Of a DNA stretch of 55,325 bases, positions 26,521-34,715 are shown in pieces. Location of the stretch: positions 1 to 55,325 of the forward strand of contig NZ_JACTVI010000051.1 in NCBI RefSeq assembly GCF_014495685.1, given 5' to 3'. Origin of the DNA: Streptomyces sp. TRM68367. GTDB lineage: Bacteria; Actinomycetota; Actinomycetes; Streptomycetales; Streptomycetaceae. The translations under genes and the position numbers were made by a program. The notes beneath the pieces were generated by a model. The model saw only the letters and a program-made list of their open reading frames with translations, was not told where the DNA came from and ran no database searches. Each line of letters begins with the position of its first letter. Within the stretch, counting starts at the first letter, position 1.

Positions 26521-28554
26521 TCAGCCGATCTGCGCGTTCTTCGAAACGGTCACCTGGTCGATGTCGGAGGTCCGCACGGTCACGTCGACCTTCCAGTCGC
26601 CCGCCATGGGGATCTGCACTCCGCTCGCCGACCAGTGGCCGGTGGTGATGTGGTCGGGGACGACGGTCAGCGGCCCGATGTCCTTGCCGGCCAGGGTGAA
26701 GGCGACCTTCACCTCGGGGATGTCGAAGGCCCGGCCGCCCGGGCGCTCCACGTAGATGTGCAGGTCGTTGCCGCCCACGCGCGCGGGGTCGAGGCCGATG
26801 GTGACGACGCCCTTGCCGTCCGTGCCGCCGGTGTCGAACGGCATGTTCAGCGTGACCGCCGCACCCGCCGCACCCGCCTCGGTCGACGAGGAGGCCGAGG
26901 ACCAGGTAGCCGCCTTGGCCTCCTCCTCCGTACGGCCCGGCTCGGTCTGTGTCAGCACCGTGGTGACGGCGAGCAGGACGACCGCGACGCTCGCCTCGGC
27001 GAGTACGGAGCGGCGCAGCCCGAAGCGGTTGGGGTCGGCGTCCCGCAGCCGTTTGCGCCGCGCGGCGTCCACCGCGGCCCGCTGCCGCGCGAGCTGGGCG
27101 GCGCGCTCGGAGCCGGGCTCCTTCCCGCCGGACGCTTCCGGTTCCCCGTCGGCGCCGGTCTGCTCGCCGTTGCCGGCGCCCTCCGCATCGCCCAGCTCCC
27201 TGTCGGCCGCCTCGACGGCACCGTCGGCCTTCTTGACGGCTCCCTCGGCTCCACCGGCCGAGGCGTGCGCCCCAACCCGCTCCCGCTCCCGCTCGTCCTC
27301 GCCCCGGGCCGCCACCGCCATGGTCTCCGCCAGCCGCCCGGTCCACCGCCGCGAGATCCACGCGATGCCGACCATCAGTGCCACGAGCCCGATCTTGACG
27401 AGCAGCAGTTGCCCGTACCGGGTGTCGGTGAACGCCGACCAGGAGCCGAGCTGCCGCCAGGACTGGTAGGTCCCGGTCGCGACCAGCGCGAGCACGCTTC
27501 CGAACGCCACGCGCGAGAAGCGGCGTACGGCGGCGGCGTCGACGGGCGTGTCCGCGGGCGCCCAGTACAGCGCGACGAGCAGGGCGGTGAGCCCGCCGAG
27601 CCAGGCGGCGACGGCGAGCAGGTGGAGGACGTCGACCGGCATGGCGATGCCGGTCTGGATCCCGGTCGAGGCGTGCTCGGCCATCGCCCAGCTCGCGGCG
27701 AGCCCGGCCGCGACGACCGTCCCGCCGATCGCGAGCCCGAAGGTCAGGTCACGCTTTTCCTCCGCGTCCTCTCGCTTGTCATAGGCGCCGAAGAGCACCG
27801 CGATGAACAGCGCCGCCGCGGCGAGCAGCAGCAGCCGGGACACCAGGGCCGCGCCGGTCTTGGTCTGCAGGACCTGCCCGAGCAGTTCCAGGTCGAAGAT
27901 GTCCCCGACCTTTCCGGAGCGGGTGTAGGAGCCGCGCAGGAGCAGCAGGGCCAGCGTGGCCGCGGTGAGCGCGAGCCACCCCGAGACCACGAGCCGCTGC
28001 ACGGCCCGTACGCCGGAGCCGCGCCGCCAGCAGGCGAGCACGAAGGCGGCCCCGCCCACCATCACGATGAAACCGGCGTACGACATATACCGCCCGAAAC
28101 CGTACAGCCAGCCGACGACCCCGCCGTCCGCCGCCTCCCCGGACACCGAGACGGACGTCTTGGAGGGGGCGCCGATGGAGAACGTGTAGGCACCGGCGAC
28201 GGGATGGCTGTCCGCCGACACCACCTGGTAGGCCACCGTGTACGTGCCGTCGGGCAGTCCGCTGTGCAGCCGTACGGCATACGTCGTGCCGCTCACGTTG
28301 GACGGCCCGCCGCTGTCGACGCGCTCGCCCTTCGGGTCGAGCACACGCAGCGAGTCGTCGGACATCGAGACCTGCTCGGAGAAGGTGAGCGAGACCCGGC
28401 TCGGGGCCTTGTCGACCACCGCCCCCTGCCGGGGGTCGCTGCCGGTCAGCGCGGCGTGCGCGGAGGCCGGGCCGGCAGCGGCCAGCAGCGCGCCGGTGAC
28501 CGCGAGGAGCAGCAGCACCAGGGTCCGGACGCGGGGTGCGATGGTCTGCGTCAT
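26521..28554 (-). CDS. CopC-CopD fusion copper resistance/transport protein
   Basis: 677 residues. A signal peptide ends in ASAHAALTGSDPRQG, whose new N-terminal His is the CopC copper ligand. The CopC domain runs to about 130 (VVSADSHPVAGAYTFSIG holds a second His region). A CopD/YcnJ membrane part with about eight helices follows (about 150-400 and 440-470), then a charged Gly/Glu insert, a further helix and a C-terminal YtkA-like beta domain after about 590 (NDLHIYVERPGG). It should bind Cu outside and move it across the membrane. It is flanked by PCuAC and DyP genes on the same strand with tiny gaps. Confidence 0.92.
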   Translation of the reverse strand: MTQTIAPRVRTLVLLLLAVTGALLAAAGPASAHAALTGSDPRQGAVVDKAPSRVSLTFSEQVSMSDDSLRVLDPKGERVDSGGPSNVSGTTYAVRLHSGLPDGTYTVAYQVVSADSHPVAGAYTFSIGAPSKTSVSVSGEAADGGVVGWLYGFGRYMSYAGFIVMVGGAAFVLACWRRGSGVRAVQRLVVSGWLALTAATLALLLLRGSYTRSGKVGDIFDLELLGQVLQTKTGAALVSRLLLLAAAALFIAVLFGAYDKREDAEEKRDLTFGLAIGGTVVAAGLAASWAMAEHASTGIQTGIAMPVDVLHLLAVAAWLGGLTALLVALYWAPADTPVDAAAVRRFSRVAFGSVLALVATGTYQSWRQLGSWSAFTDTRYGQLLLVKIGLVALMVGIAWISRRWTGRLAETMAVAARGEDERERERVGAHASAGGAEGAVKKADGAVEAADRELGDAEGAGNGEQTGADGEPEASGGKEPGSERAAQLARQRAAVDAARRKRLRDADPNRFGLRRSVLAEASVAVVLLAVTTVLTQTEPGRTEEEAKAATWSSASSSTEAGAAGAAVTLNMPFDTGGTDGKGVVTIGLDPARVGGNDLHIYVERPGGRAFDIPEVKVAFTLAGKDIGPLTVVPDHITTGHWSASGVQIPMAGDWKVDVTVRTSDIDQVTVSKNAQIG

Positions 28555-28567
28555 GGTGGTCCCTCCC

Positions 28568-29035
28568 TCAGTGTCCGGTCGCCGGGCGGTACGTCGCCGA
28601 CTTCACCGGCAGCGTGACCTTGACCGGCCCGGACTCGGCGAAGCGCAGCGTCACGGACACCGACTGGCCTTCCGTCGGCTTCCGCTTCAGCTTCTCGAAC
28701 ATCAGGTGGTTGGCGCCGCTCTCGAACACGAGCCGGCCGTGCGCGGGGACGGCGAACTCGGTGACCTCCCGCATCGTCCCGCCCTGCGTCTCGTGCATGG
28801 TGACGGTGCCGGCGGCGTCGCTGCTCACCGAGGTCAACTCGTCCTTCGTGCCGCCCTTGTTGGCGATCGTCAGGAAGCCGGCCGCCATGTCGGCGGTGAC
28901 CGGCTGCGGCATGTAGGCCCCGCTGACGGAGAGTTCCGGTTTCCCGTCGCCGGACCCGGAGTCCGAGTCGCCGCACCCGGCCAGGAGCAGGGCGCCGGTC
29001 AGGGCCGTGGTGAGGCGGACCGCCGTACGCCTCAC
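28568..29035 (-). CDS. PCuAC-type periplasmic copper chaperone (lipoprotein)
   Basis: 155 residues from GTG 29035, overlapping the Sco stop by four bases (GTGA) with AAGGGAGAG upstream. A lipobox, LLLAGC, puts the lipid-anchored Cys at residue 21. The DUF461/PCuAC copper site is visible as MHETQGGTMREV and GANHLMFEKL (His, Met, His, Met). PCuAC hands Cu(I) to the CuA or CuB site of cytochrome oxidase together with Sco. The upstream extension of the frame lies inside sco and is ignored. Confidence 0.92.
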   Translation of the reverse strand: MRRTAVRLTTALTGALLLAGCGDSDSGSGDGKPELSVSGAYMPQPVTADMAAGFLTIANKGGTKDELTSVSSDAAGTVTMHETQGGTMREVTEFAVPAHGRLVFESGANHLMFEKLKRKPTEGQSVSVTLRFAESGPVKVTLPVKSATYRPATGH

Positions 29036-29685
29036 GGCTTCTCTCCCTTGATGATCTCGGGGAGGTCCTTGGTGTAGTCCTGGACCTGGGCGTCCTCGCC
29101 GTACAGGACGTACCCCGCGTCGGTCTTCGGGGAGAACGCCACGACCTGGGTGCCGTGGGTGGAGACGGTCTTGCCGTTCTTGTCCTTGTGCGGCGGCTCG
29201 ATGCTGATGCCCAGGGTGCGGGCGCCTGCCTGGATGGTGGAGAAGTCGCCGGTCAGGCCGACGATCTGGGGGTCGATGCCCTTGAGCCACTTGCCGAGGG
29301 CGGCCGGGGTGTCGCGCTTGGGGTCGGTGGTGACGAACACGACGCGCAGCTCGTCCCGCTCGGCATTGGGCAGCTGCTTCTTGGCCACGGCGATGTTGTT
29401 CATCGTCGTCGGGCAGACGTCGGGGCAGTGCGTGTAGCCGAAGTAGAGCAGCGTCGGCTTGCCCGCGGTCTCCTTGCGGAGGTCGTACTTCTTGCCCTGC
29501 GTGTCGGTGAGGACGAGGTCCGGCTTCTCGAACGGCTTGTCGAGGACGGTGGCGGCCTTGCCCGAGCCGCCCTCCTCGGAGACGACGGCGACGGGCTTGT
29601 TGGCGTCGTCGCCGCTGCCGCAGGCGGAGAGCGTCAGAGTGGCGGCGGCGAGGAGTGCGGCCGCGCCGAAGGTCTTATTGCGCAT
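29032..29685 (-). CDS. SCO1/SenC family copper chaperone lipoprotein
   Basis: 217 residues. The lipobox LTLSAC gives Cys22. A thioredoxin fold follows with the copper/redox motif C87-x3-C91 in THCPDVCP and the third ligand H177 in STHGTQV. Sco proteins deliver copper to cytochrome c oxidase subunit II or act as thiol-disulfide reductants outside the membrane. It is translationally coupled to the PCuAC gene, and a strong inverted repeat lies upstream between it and ycnI. Confidence 0.95.
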   Translation of the reverse strand: MRNKTFGAAALLAAATLTLSACGSGDDANKPVAVVSEEGGSGKAATVLDKPFEKPDLVLTDTQGKKYDLRKETAGKPTLLYFGYTHCPDVCPTTMNNIAVAKKQLPNAERDELRVVFVTTDPKRDTPAALGKWLKGIDPQIVGLTGDFSTIQAGARTLGISIEPPHKDKNGKTVSTHGTQVVAFSPKTDAGYVLYGEDAQVQDYTKDLPEIIKGEKP

Positions 29686-29712
29686 AGAAAAATGTCCCAG
29701 ATGTGAGTGCTC

Positions 29713-29785
29713 CGGCGCGCACCGGGGTGGTGTGGGGCCCGGGGGCTCCCGGTCCGTGCAGGGGGTGGCTCCCCGGTGCGCGCCG
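29713..29785. terminator. 15-bp perfect inverted repeat between ycnI and sco genes
   Basis: CGGCGCGCACCGGGG at 29713-29727 is exactly complementary to 29771-29785, with a 43-base G-rich loop that can fold further. It lies downstream of the leftward YcnI-like gene and upstream of sco, so it may end or attenuate transcription running from ycnI into sco. Confidence 0.6.
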
Positions 29786-29835
29786 CGTGTGGTGGGCCTC
29801 AGGAGGAGGTCTCGTGAGGAGGCCTCAGGAGGGCC

Positions 29836-30603
29836 TCAGGCACCGTTGGAACGCCGGCGGCCGGCGAGGACGCCGTACGCCACGCCCGCCGCGCCGACCA
29901 CGATGCCGACGATGCCCAGCACGCGGGCGGTGGTGTCGGTGCCGCCGGAGCCGTCCGAGGAGGCAGCGGAGCTGTCGGCGGCGGTGTTCTGGCTCGCGGC
30001 GGTGTTGTCGGAGGAGTCGCCGGAGTCACCGGACGACGAGCCGTGGTGTCCGTCCTCGGCGGCGGACAGCTCCAGCACCGGCGCCGGGCTCTCCGGCTCG
30101 GGCTGGCCCTTCTGCGGCACCTCGATCCAGCGGACGACCTCGTTGTTGGAGTACGTCTGCAGGGCCTTGAAGACGAGTTCGTCGGTGTCCTCGGGCAGCG
30201 CGCCCATGGAGACCGGGAACTTCTGGAAGAAGCCGGGCTTGATGCCGCCACCGGTGGCTGTCCAGGTGACCTTGGTGACGGCCTCGCTGATCTTCTCGCC
30301 GTGCGACTCGACCGGCTTGGCCAGCTTCGACTTGGTGACGTCGATCTTCCAGCCGTCGACCGGTTCCGGCATGACCGAGGCCAGCGGGTGGTCGGTGGGG
30401 AGGTTGACCTCCAGCTTGGTGGTGGAGGCGTCGTCGCGCTCGTTGGGGACCTTGAAGTCGACGACGGTGTAACCGCCCTTGGCGGCGGTGCCCTCCGGCT
30501 GCACGGAGACGTGCGCGAAGGCGGGGGAGGACAGCGTGAGGACGGCGGCGCCGGCGGCGGCGCCGGCGGCGGCGCCGGCGGCGGCGATACGGGAAGCCTT
30601 CAT
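29836..30603 (-). CDS. YcnI-like DUF1775 copper-binding membrane protein
   Basis: 255 residues from ATG 30603 (MKASRIAAAGAAAGAAAGAA). A signal peptide ends in SSPAFA-H, giving an N-terminal His (HVSVQPEGTA) that ligates copper in B. subtilis YcnI. The DUF1775 beta domain (about 32-175) contains PNERDDASTTKLEVNLP and WTATGGGIKPGFFQKFPVSM. A Ser/Asp/Gly linker leads to a C-terminal membrane anchor (VLGIVGIVVGAAGVAYGVLA) and Arg-Arg-Arg. The signal peptide is encoded by a run of 12-bp GC repeats at about 30543-30586, which may vary in length between strains. The Cop genes downstream support a copper role. Confidence 0.9.
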   Translation of the reverse strand: MKASRIAAAGAAAGAAAGAAVLTLSSPAFAHVSVQPEGTAAKGGYTVVDFKVPNERDDASTTKLEVNLPTDHPLASVMPEPVDGWKIDVTKSKLAKPVESHGEKISEAVTKVTWTATGGGIKPGFFQKFPVSMGALPEDTDELVFKALQTYSNNEVVRWIEVPQKGQPEPESPAPVLELSAAEDGHHGSSSGDSGDSSDNTAASQNTAADSSAASSDGSGGTDTTARVLGIVGIVVGAAGVAYGVLAGRRRSNGA

Positions 30604-30874
30604 GGCTTGAGCACTCCGCTTCGAGTTCGAGTGAGTTCGCGTGGGACTCGGATGAATCCCGGTGTGGACGGGGATGCGCGTGCGCGGCCGAACAAAGCTC
30701 CGGACGAAGCGCCGAGCGAGACGCCGAGCGAGACGCTGATCGGAACGCCACGGAACACCGGACAGAACGTCGAACGACATGCCGGACGGTCCGTGAAAAG
30801 CGGGCGCACGCGCGCGTGCCGAACGACGGCGTCCCCCTTCCCCACCGGTGCGGCGGAGTGGCGGTCGCGTCGCG

Positions 30875-31708
30875 TCAGGCCGCGAGGACGAGTGCGGAGG
30901 CGGCCGGCGGGCCGCGTCTGATCACCGAGTGCTGGAGAACGGCGGTGCGGGGCAGGACCGGCACGAGCAGCGCGGTGCGCGGTACGCGCGGGTCCGCCTC
31001 CGGCGTGGCCGGGAGCCCGGCGCACAGGGCGCGGGCCAGCGCGAGCGCCCCGCGCAGGGACCGTACGAGCGCCCCGTCGGCGACCCAGTCGGACAGTTCG
31101 ACGAGGCGCAGCAGCGCCAGGTCACCGTGGCGCAGCAGCCACCCGGCGGCCAGGGCCGCGAGGACGTGGGCGAGCAGCATCGGCAGGGACGGCAGCAGCG
31201 CCGCCGGCGAGCCCGCGGCGGTGGACAGGGCGTCCGCGGGATGGTGTGCCGCGGCGCCCGGGGCCGGGTGGAGACGCGCGTCGGTGAGGATCTTGTGGGC
31301 CTGTGCGGGACTGATCGCGGCCGCGGTCGTCCCGCACACCAGTCGCGCGGCCTGCTCGACCAACGCGGCGTCGCTCGTGGCGCCCAGGGAGCCGGTCGCC
31401 GTGCCGGCGGACGACGCCGTGACCGCCGTACCGTGCTGTCCCAGCCCGAACAGCGTGTGCAGTGTGGTCTGCCCGATCGCGAGCAGCCCCGCGATTCCCG
31501 GCAGCGACCGCTCCCGCCCGGCGAGCGGCGCCGCGACGAGCGCCGTCCCCAGGAAGCCCGCGCCCAGCGTCCACAGCGGGATCGAGGCGCAGGACGCCAC
31601 CGCGTGACCGGCCGCGGCCAGCACGACGCAGACCGCGGCGAACACCGCGGCCCGCAGGATCCGGAAGTCGCCTCCGGAGCGCGCCGCGCGCGGGTAGGGG
31701 GCAGTCAT
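30875..31708 (-). CDS. Conserved integral membrane protein near copper genes
   Basis: 277 residues from MTAPYPRAARSGGDFRILRA; the longer reading to 31873 is not supported. About five hydrophobic segments are visible (ILRAAVFAAVCVVLAAAGHA, WTLGAGFLGTALVAAPLAGR, MLLAHVLAALAAGWLLRHGD). Several His residues sit in the extracellular-looking middle part (DARLHPAPGAAAHHPADALS), compatible with metal binding. It precedes ycnI on the same strand. I know this only as an uncharacterised Streptomyces membrane protein of copper clusters. Confidence 0.75.
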   Translation of the reverse strand: MTAPYPRAARSGGDFRILRAAVFAAVCVVLAAAGHAVASCASIPLWTLGAGFLGTALVAAPLAGRERSLPGIAGLLAIGQTTLHTLFGLGQHGTAVTASSAGTATGSLGATSDAALVEQAARLVCGTTAAAISPAQAHKILTDARLHPAPGAAAHHPADALSTAAGSPAALLPSLPMLLAHVLAALAAGWLLRHGDLALLRLVELSDWVADGALVRSLRGALALARALCAGLPATPEADPRVPRTALLVPVLPRTAVLQHSVIRRGPPAASALVLAA

Positions 31709-31990
31709 GGCGGCCTCATCATCGCACTGGCCCGGCGATGGCCGTGCGGCAGGTCCGCAAGATGCGGTACGGGGCATTGGAGCACTACGAGCACTACGAG
31801 CCGTACGGCCGGAAGAGCACCCTCTGTCGTGAACCGTCGCCCCCAAATGCACTAATCGTCCCGCCCTATACACGGATTACGGCGACCGCGCATCCGCCGT
31901 ATGGGCGGCATCACGTCAGCTTCGCGCTTACATCCGTGCACTCAGGGCAATACGTAACGGTATGTCGAGCCGCGGCCAGGAGGCTGGAGC

Positions 31991-32500
31991 ATGAGCATCT
32001 GGTGGTCACTCCATCTGCGTCGCGATGCTGCAAGCGTTCCACTCGCCCGCCGCCTGCTGCTCGGCACGATGGAGACCGCGGGCGTCGACCCCGACATCTC
32101 CTACGACCTCTCCGTCGCCCTCACCGAGGCCTGCGCGAACGCAGTCGAGCACGGCGGCGGCACCGCGCACGGCGGCTCGTCGGGTGCGTACCGGGTCACC
32201 GCGTACCTCGACGGCGAGAAGTGCCGCATCGAGGTGGCCGACTCGGGTCCCGGCTTCCCGGCCGTAGTGACCCCCCCCGCGCCCGCTCCCGCCCCTGCCG
32301 TCGCCTCCGCTCGCGCCGAGCGCCCCCGGCCCTCGGTCCGCCCGGCCCCGGCCGACGCCGAACACGGCCGCGGACTGTGCCTGATCCAGGAACTCGCCGA
32401 CCACGTCCACATCGGCAACAAGCCGGGCCGGGGCGGCGCGGTGGTGAGCTTCGACAAGATCCTGAAATGGCGGGCGGACGCCCCTCTGATGGCGGTGTAG
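31991..32500 (+). CDS. HATPase anti-sigma/regulatory kinase (RsbW/SpoIIAB-like)
   Basis: 169 residues, a stand-alone GHKL ATPase domain. The N box is ALTEACANAVEHG (about 43-55), the G1 box VADSGPGFPAVV and the G2 box GRGLCLIQEL. Between G1 and G2 lies a Pro/Ala-rich insert (about 95-120) that is longer than in RsbW. Such proteins phosphorylate an anti-anti-sigma partner or bind a sigma factor. The partner is not next to it. AGGAGGC lies upstream of the ATG. Another family member is at 39703-40341 and a SpoIIE-type phosphatase at 34716-36239. Confidence 0.9.
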   Translation: MSIWWSLHLRRDAASVPLARRLLLGTMETAGVDPDISYDLSVALTEACANAVEHGGGTAHGGSSGAYRVTAYLDGEKCRIEVADSGPGFPAVVTPPAPAPAPAVASARAERPRPSVRPAPADAEHGRGLCLIQELADHVHIGNKPGRGGAVVSFDKILKWRADAPLMAV

Positions 32501-32642
32501 CGCAGGCGGTGAGCGCAGAGCGCCGGCCGGTTGCCCTTGGGGCAGCGCGGCGTATCCGATCGGCGACTTCTGCGTTTTACACATCGTCCGTTCGGACGTG
32601 CCGCGTTTCACCACACGCGTCGCACACACTGGGGGTGGCTTG

Positions 32643-32807
32643 GTGCGCATCACCATCGGTTCTGCTGAGCAGGACGACACCGGCATGGCGGTCGCCGATC
32701 TCTACGACTGGCTTCGTGGCGACACGGAGTTCCGGCGGGAGGCGGCGCTCGGTCTCCGGACCCGTGGCGAACCGGGTGCGATGGGCGCGACGGCCCGCCC
32801 GCGGTGA
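32643..32807 (+). CDS. Truncated effector-associated (EACC1-like) protein
   Basis: 54 residues from GTG 32643 with a G-rich ribosome site just upstream. The sequence RITIGSAEQDDTGMAVADLY then DWLRGDTEFRREAALGL and PGAMGA matches the N-terminal half of the small EACC1-type proteins that precede caspase-, trypsin- or effector-domain genes in actinobacteria. The usual membrane-like second half after MGA is missing: the frame ends in ATARPR and a stop. No effector gene follows. It looks like the leftover of a conflict-type operon. Confidence 0.55.
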   Translation: MRITIGSAEQDDTGMAVADLYDWLRGDTEFRREAALGLRTRGEPGAMGATARPR

Positions 32808-33113
32808 CGTCGGCGATGGTGGTCGGCCGGATGTCCGCATGCGCCGAGGTGCGGGCCGACGGGCTGCGGCCGGGCGGGCTGGAGGGCGCGTCAGTGGCAG
32901 GGGCCGGTGGGCCGCTCGCCCTGCCGGTCCCGGTCCCGCACGCGTCAGCAGGGCGGCCGTAAGGACACCGGCGACGAACAAGGGGACCTGCTTCCGCGAC
33001 TCCCGGGTGGTCCGGCGGACCGACGATGGTCTGAACTGCGCGCCCAGCCCCCACAAACCCGCAGCCTGCAACGATGGCCGGACCCCCGTCCGGAACCCGG
33101 CCATCAGCCCACG
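32808..33113. other. Gap with no supported gene
   Basis: About 305 bases between the truncated EACC1-like gene and the aminopeptidase gene. I see no intact gene, RNA or strong hairpin. A leftward open frame over this stretch has Arg/Pro-rich composition and reads antisense into the EACC1-like gene; it is probably chance. Confidence 0.45.
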
Positions 33114-34598
33114 TCAGCCCTTCAACGAGGCCATCCAGGCCTCAACCTCATCCGACCGCCGAGGCAGCGCAGCAGACAGATTCCGGTTCCCGTCCTCCGT
33201 CACCAGAATGTCGTCCTCGATCCGCACCCCGATCCCCCGGTACTCCTCCGGCACGGTCAGATCGTCGGCCTGGAAGTACAACCCCGGCTCCACCGTCAGG
33301 CACATACCCGGCTCAAGAACACCATCCACGTACGTCTCGGTCCGCGCGGCAGCGCAGTCGTGGACGTCCATGCCGAGCATGTGCCCGGTCCCGTGCAGCG
33401 TCCACCGCCGCTGCAACCCCAGCTCCAGCACCCGCTCCACCGGCCCCTCGACCAGCCCCCACTCGACCAGCCGCTCGGCCAGCACCCGCTGCGCGGCATC
33501 GTGGAAGTCCCGGTACTTGGCACCCGGCTTCACCGCCGCGATCCCGGCCTCCTGGGCCTCGTACACGGCGTCGTAGATCTTCTTCTGCAACTCGCTGTAC
33601 CGACCGTTGACCGGCAGCGTGCGTGTGACGTCCGCCGTGTAGTACGTGTGCGTCTCCACGCCCGCGTCGAGCAGCAGCAGGTCGCCCGACCGCACCGGGC
33701 CGTCGTTGCGCACCCAGTGCAGCGTGCAGGCGTGCGGACCCGCGGCGCAGATGGAGCCGTAGCCGACGTCGTTGCCCTCCACGCGCGCGCGGAGGAAGAA
33801 CGTGCCCTCGATGTACCGCTCACTCGTCGCCTCGGCCTTGTCCAGGACCTTCACCACGTCCTCGAAGCCGCGCACGGTCGAGTCGACGGCCTTCTGCAGC
33901 TCGCCGACCTCGAACTCGTCCTTGACCAGCCGCATCTCGGAGAGGAAGACCCGCAGCTCCTCGTCCCGCTCGGCGGTGACCTTGTCGGTCAGGGCCGCCT
34001 CGATGCCGGCGTCATGGCCGCGCACGACCCGCACCGGGCCGGTCGCCTCACGCAGCTGGTCCGCCAGCTCGCGCACGTCGGAGGCCGGGATGCCGCAGAG
34101 CTGCTCCGCCTCGGTGAGGGAGTGGCGGCGGCCGACCCACAGCTCGCCCTGCCCGTCCAGCCAGAACTCGCCGTTCTCACGGTCGGAGCGCGGCAGGAGG
34201 TAGATCGCCGCCTCGTGGGTCTCTCCCTTCGGCTCCATGACGAGGACGCCGTCCTCTGTCTGGTTGCCGGTCAGGTACGCGTACTCGACCGAGGCCCGGA
34301 AGGGGTAGTCGGTGTCGTTCGAGCGCGTCTTCAGGTTGCCCGCGGGGATCACCAGCCGCTCGCCCGGGAAGCGCGCGGACAGCGCGGCGCGGCGGGCGGC
34401 GGTCTCGGCGGCCTGGGGGACCGGCTCCAGATCACGCAGCTCCGTGTCGGCCCAGCCCGACTTCATGTTCTCTGCCAGCTCGTCGGACACGCCGGGGTAC
34501 AGACCGTTCTTCCGCTGCTTGACGGGCTCCTCTTCGGCAGTCTCCGGCCCCGCTGCGATAGCAGCACATTCAACAGTGTCCGGGAGCTCCTCTGCCAC
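33114..34598 (-). CDS. pepP: Xaa-Pro aminopeptidase (aminopeptidase P)
   Basis: 494 residues. M24 pita-bread metallopeptidase: the two metal Asp lie in LLLLDAGVETHTYYTADVTR, the His in HGTGHMLGMDVHD, and the Glu residues in CLTVEPGLYF and IGVRIEDDIL. An aminopeptidase P N-terminal domain (about 45-200) precedes it. It removes the residue before a proline from peptides in the cytoplasm. The GTG at 34598 (VAEELPDTVE) is preferred because GAGGAGG ends six bases before it; the ATG at 34604 is directly against that site. Confidence 0.93.
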   Translation of the reverse strand: MAEELPDTVECAAIAAGPETAEEEPVKQRKNGLYPGVSDELAENMKSGWADTELRDLEPVPQAAETAARRAALSARFPGERLVIPAGNLKTRSNDTDYPFRASVEYAYLTGNQTEDGVLVMEPKGETHEAAIYLLPRSDRENGEFWLDGQGELWVGRRHSLTEAEQLCGIPASDVRELADQLREATGPVRVVRGHDAGIEAALTDKVTAERDEELRVFLSEMRLVKDEFEVGELQKAVDSTVRGFEDVVKVLDKAEATSERYIEGTFFLRARVEGNDVGYGSICAAGPHACTLHWVRNDGPVRSGDLLLLDAGVETHTYYTADVTRTLPVNGRYSELQKKIYDAVYEAQEAGIAAVKPGAKYRDFHDAAQRVLAERLVEWGLVEGPVERVLELGLQRRWTLHGTGHMLGMDVHDCAAARTETYVDGVLEPGMCLTVEPGLYFQADDLTVPEEYRGIGVRIEDDILVTEDGNRNLSAALPRRSDEVEAWMASLKG

Positions 34599-34715
34599 GG
34601 TCATCCTCCTCGATCGGCACTGGACCACCCCCATCGTACGGTCGCACGCCAGGCCGCCCGGGGCCGAAGAACCCGCCCTTGTGGCCACCGGCCCCGCCGG
34701 ATCCGCCCGCGCGAA

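Noticed and set aside
30543..30586. 12-bp GC repeat as a separate mobile or regulatory repeat
   Set aside because: It simply encodes the Ala/Gly-rich signal peptide of the YcnI-like protein and is mentioned there.
32577..33104. Leftward 175-codon frame with one hydrophobic stretch
   Set aside because: Antisense to the EACC1-like gene, Arg/Pro-rich, and no ribosome site.
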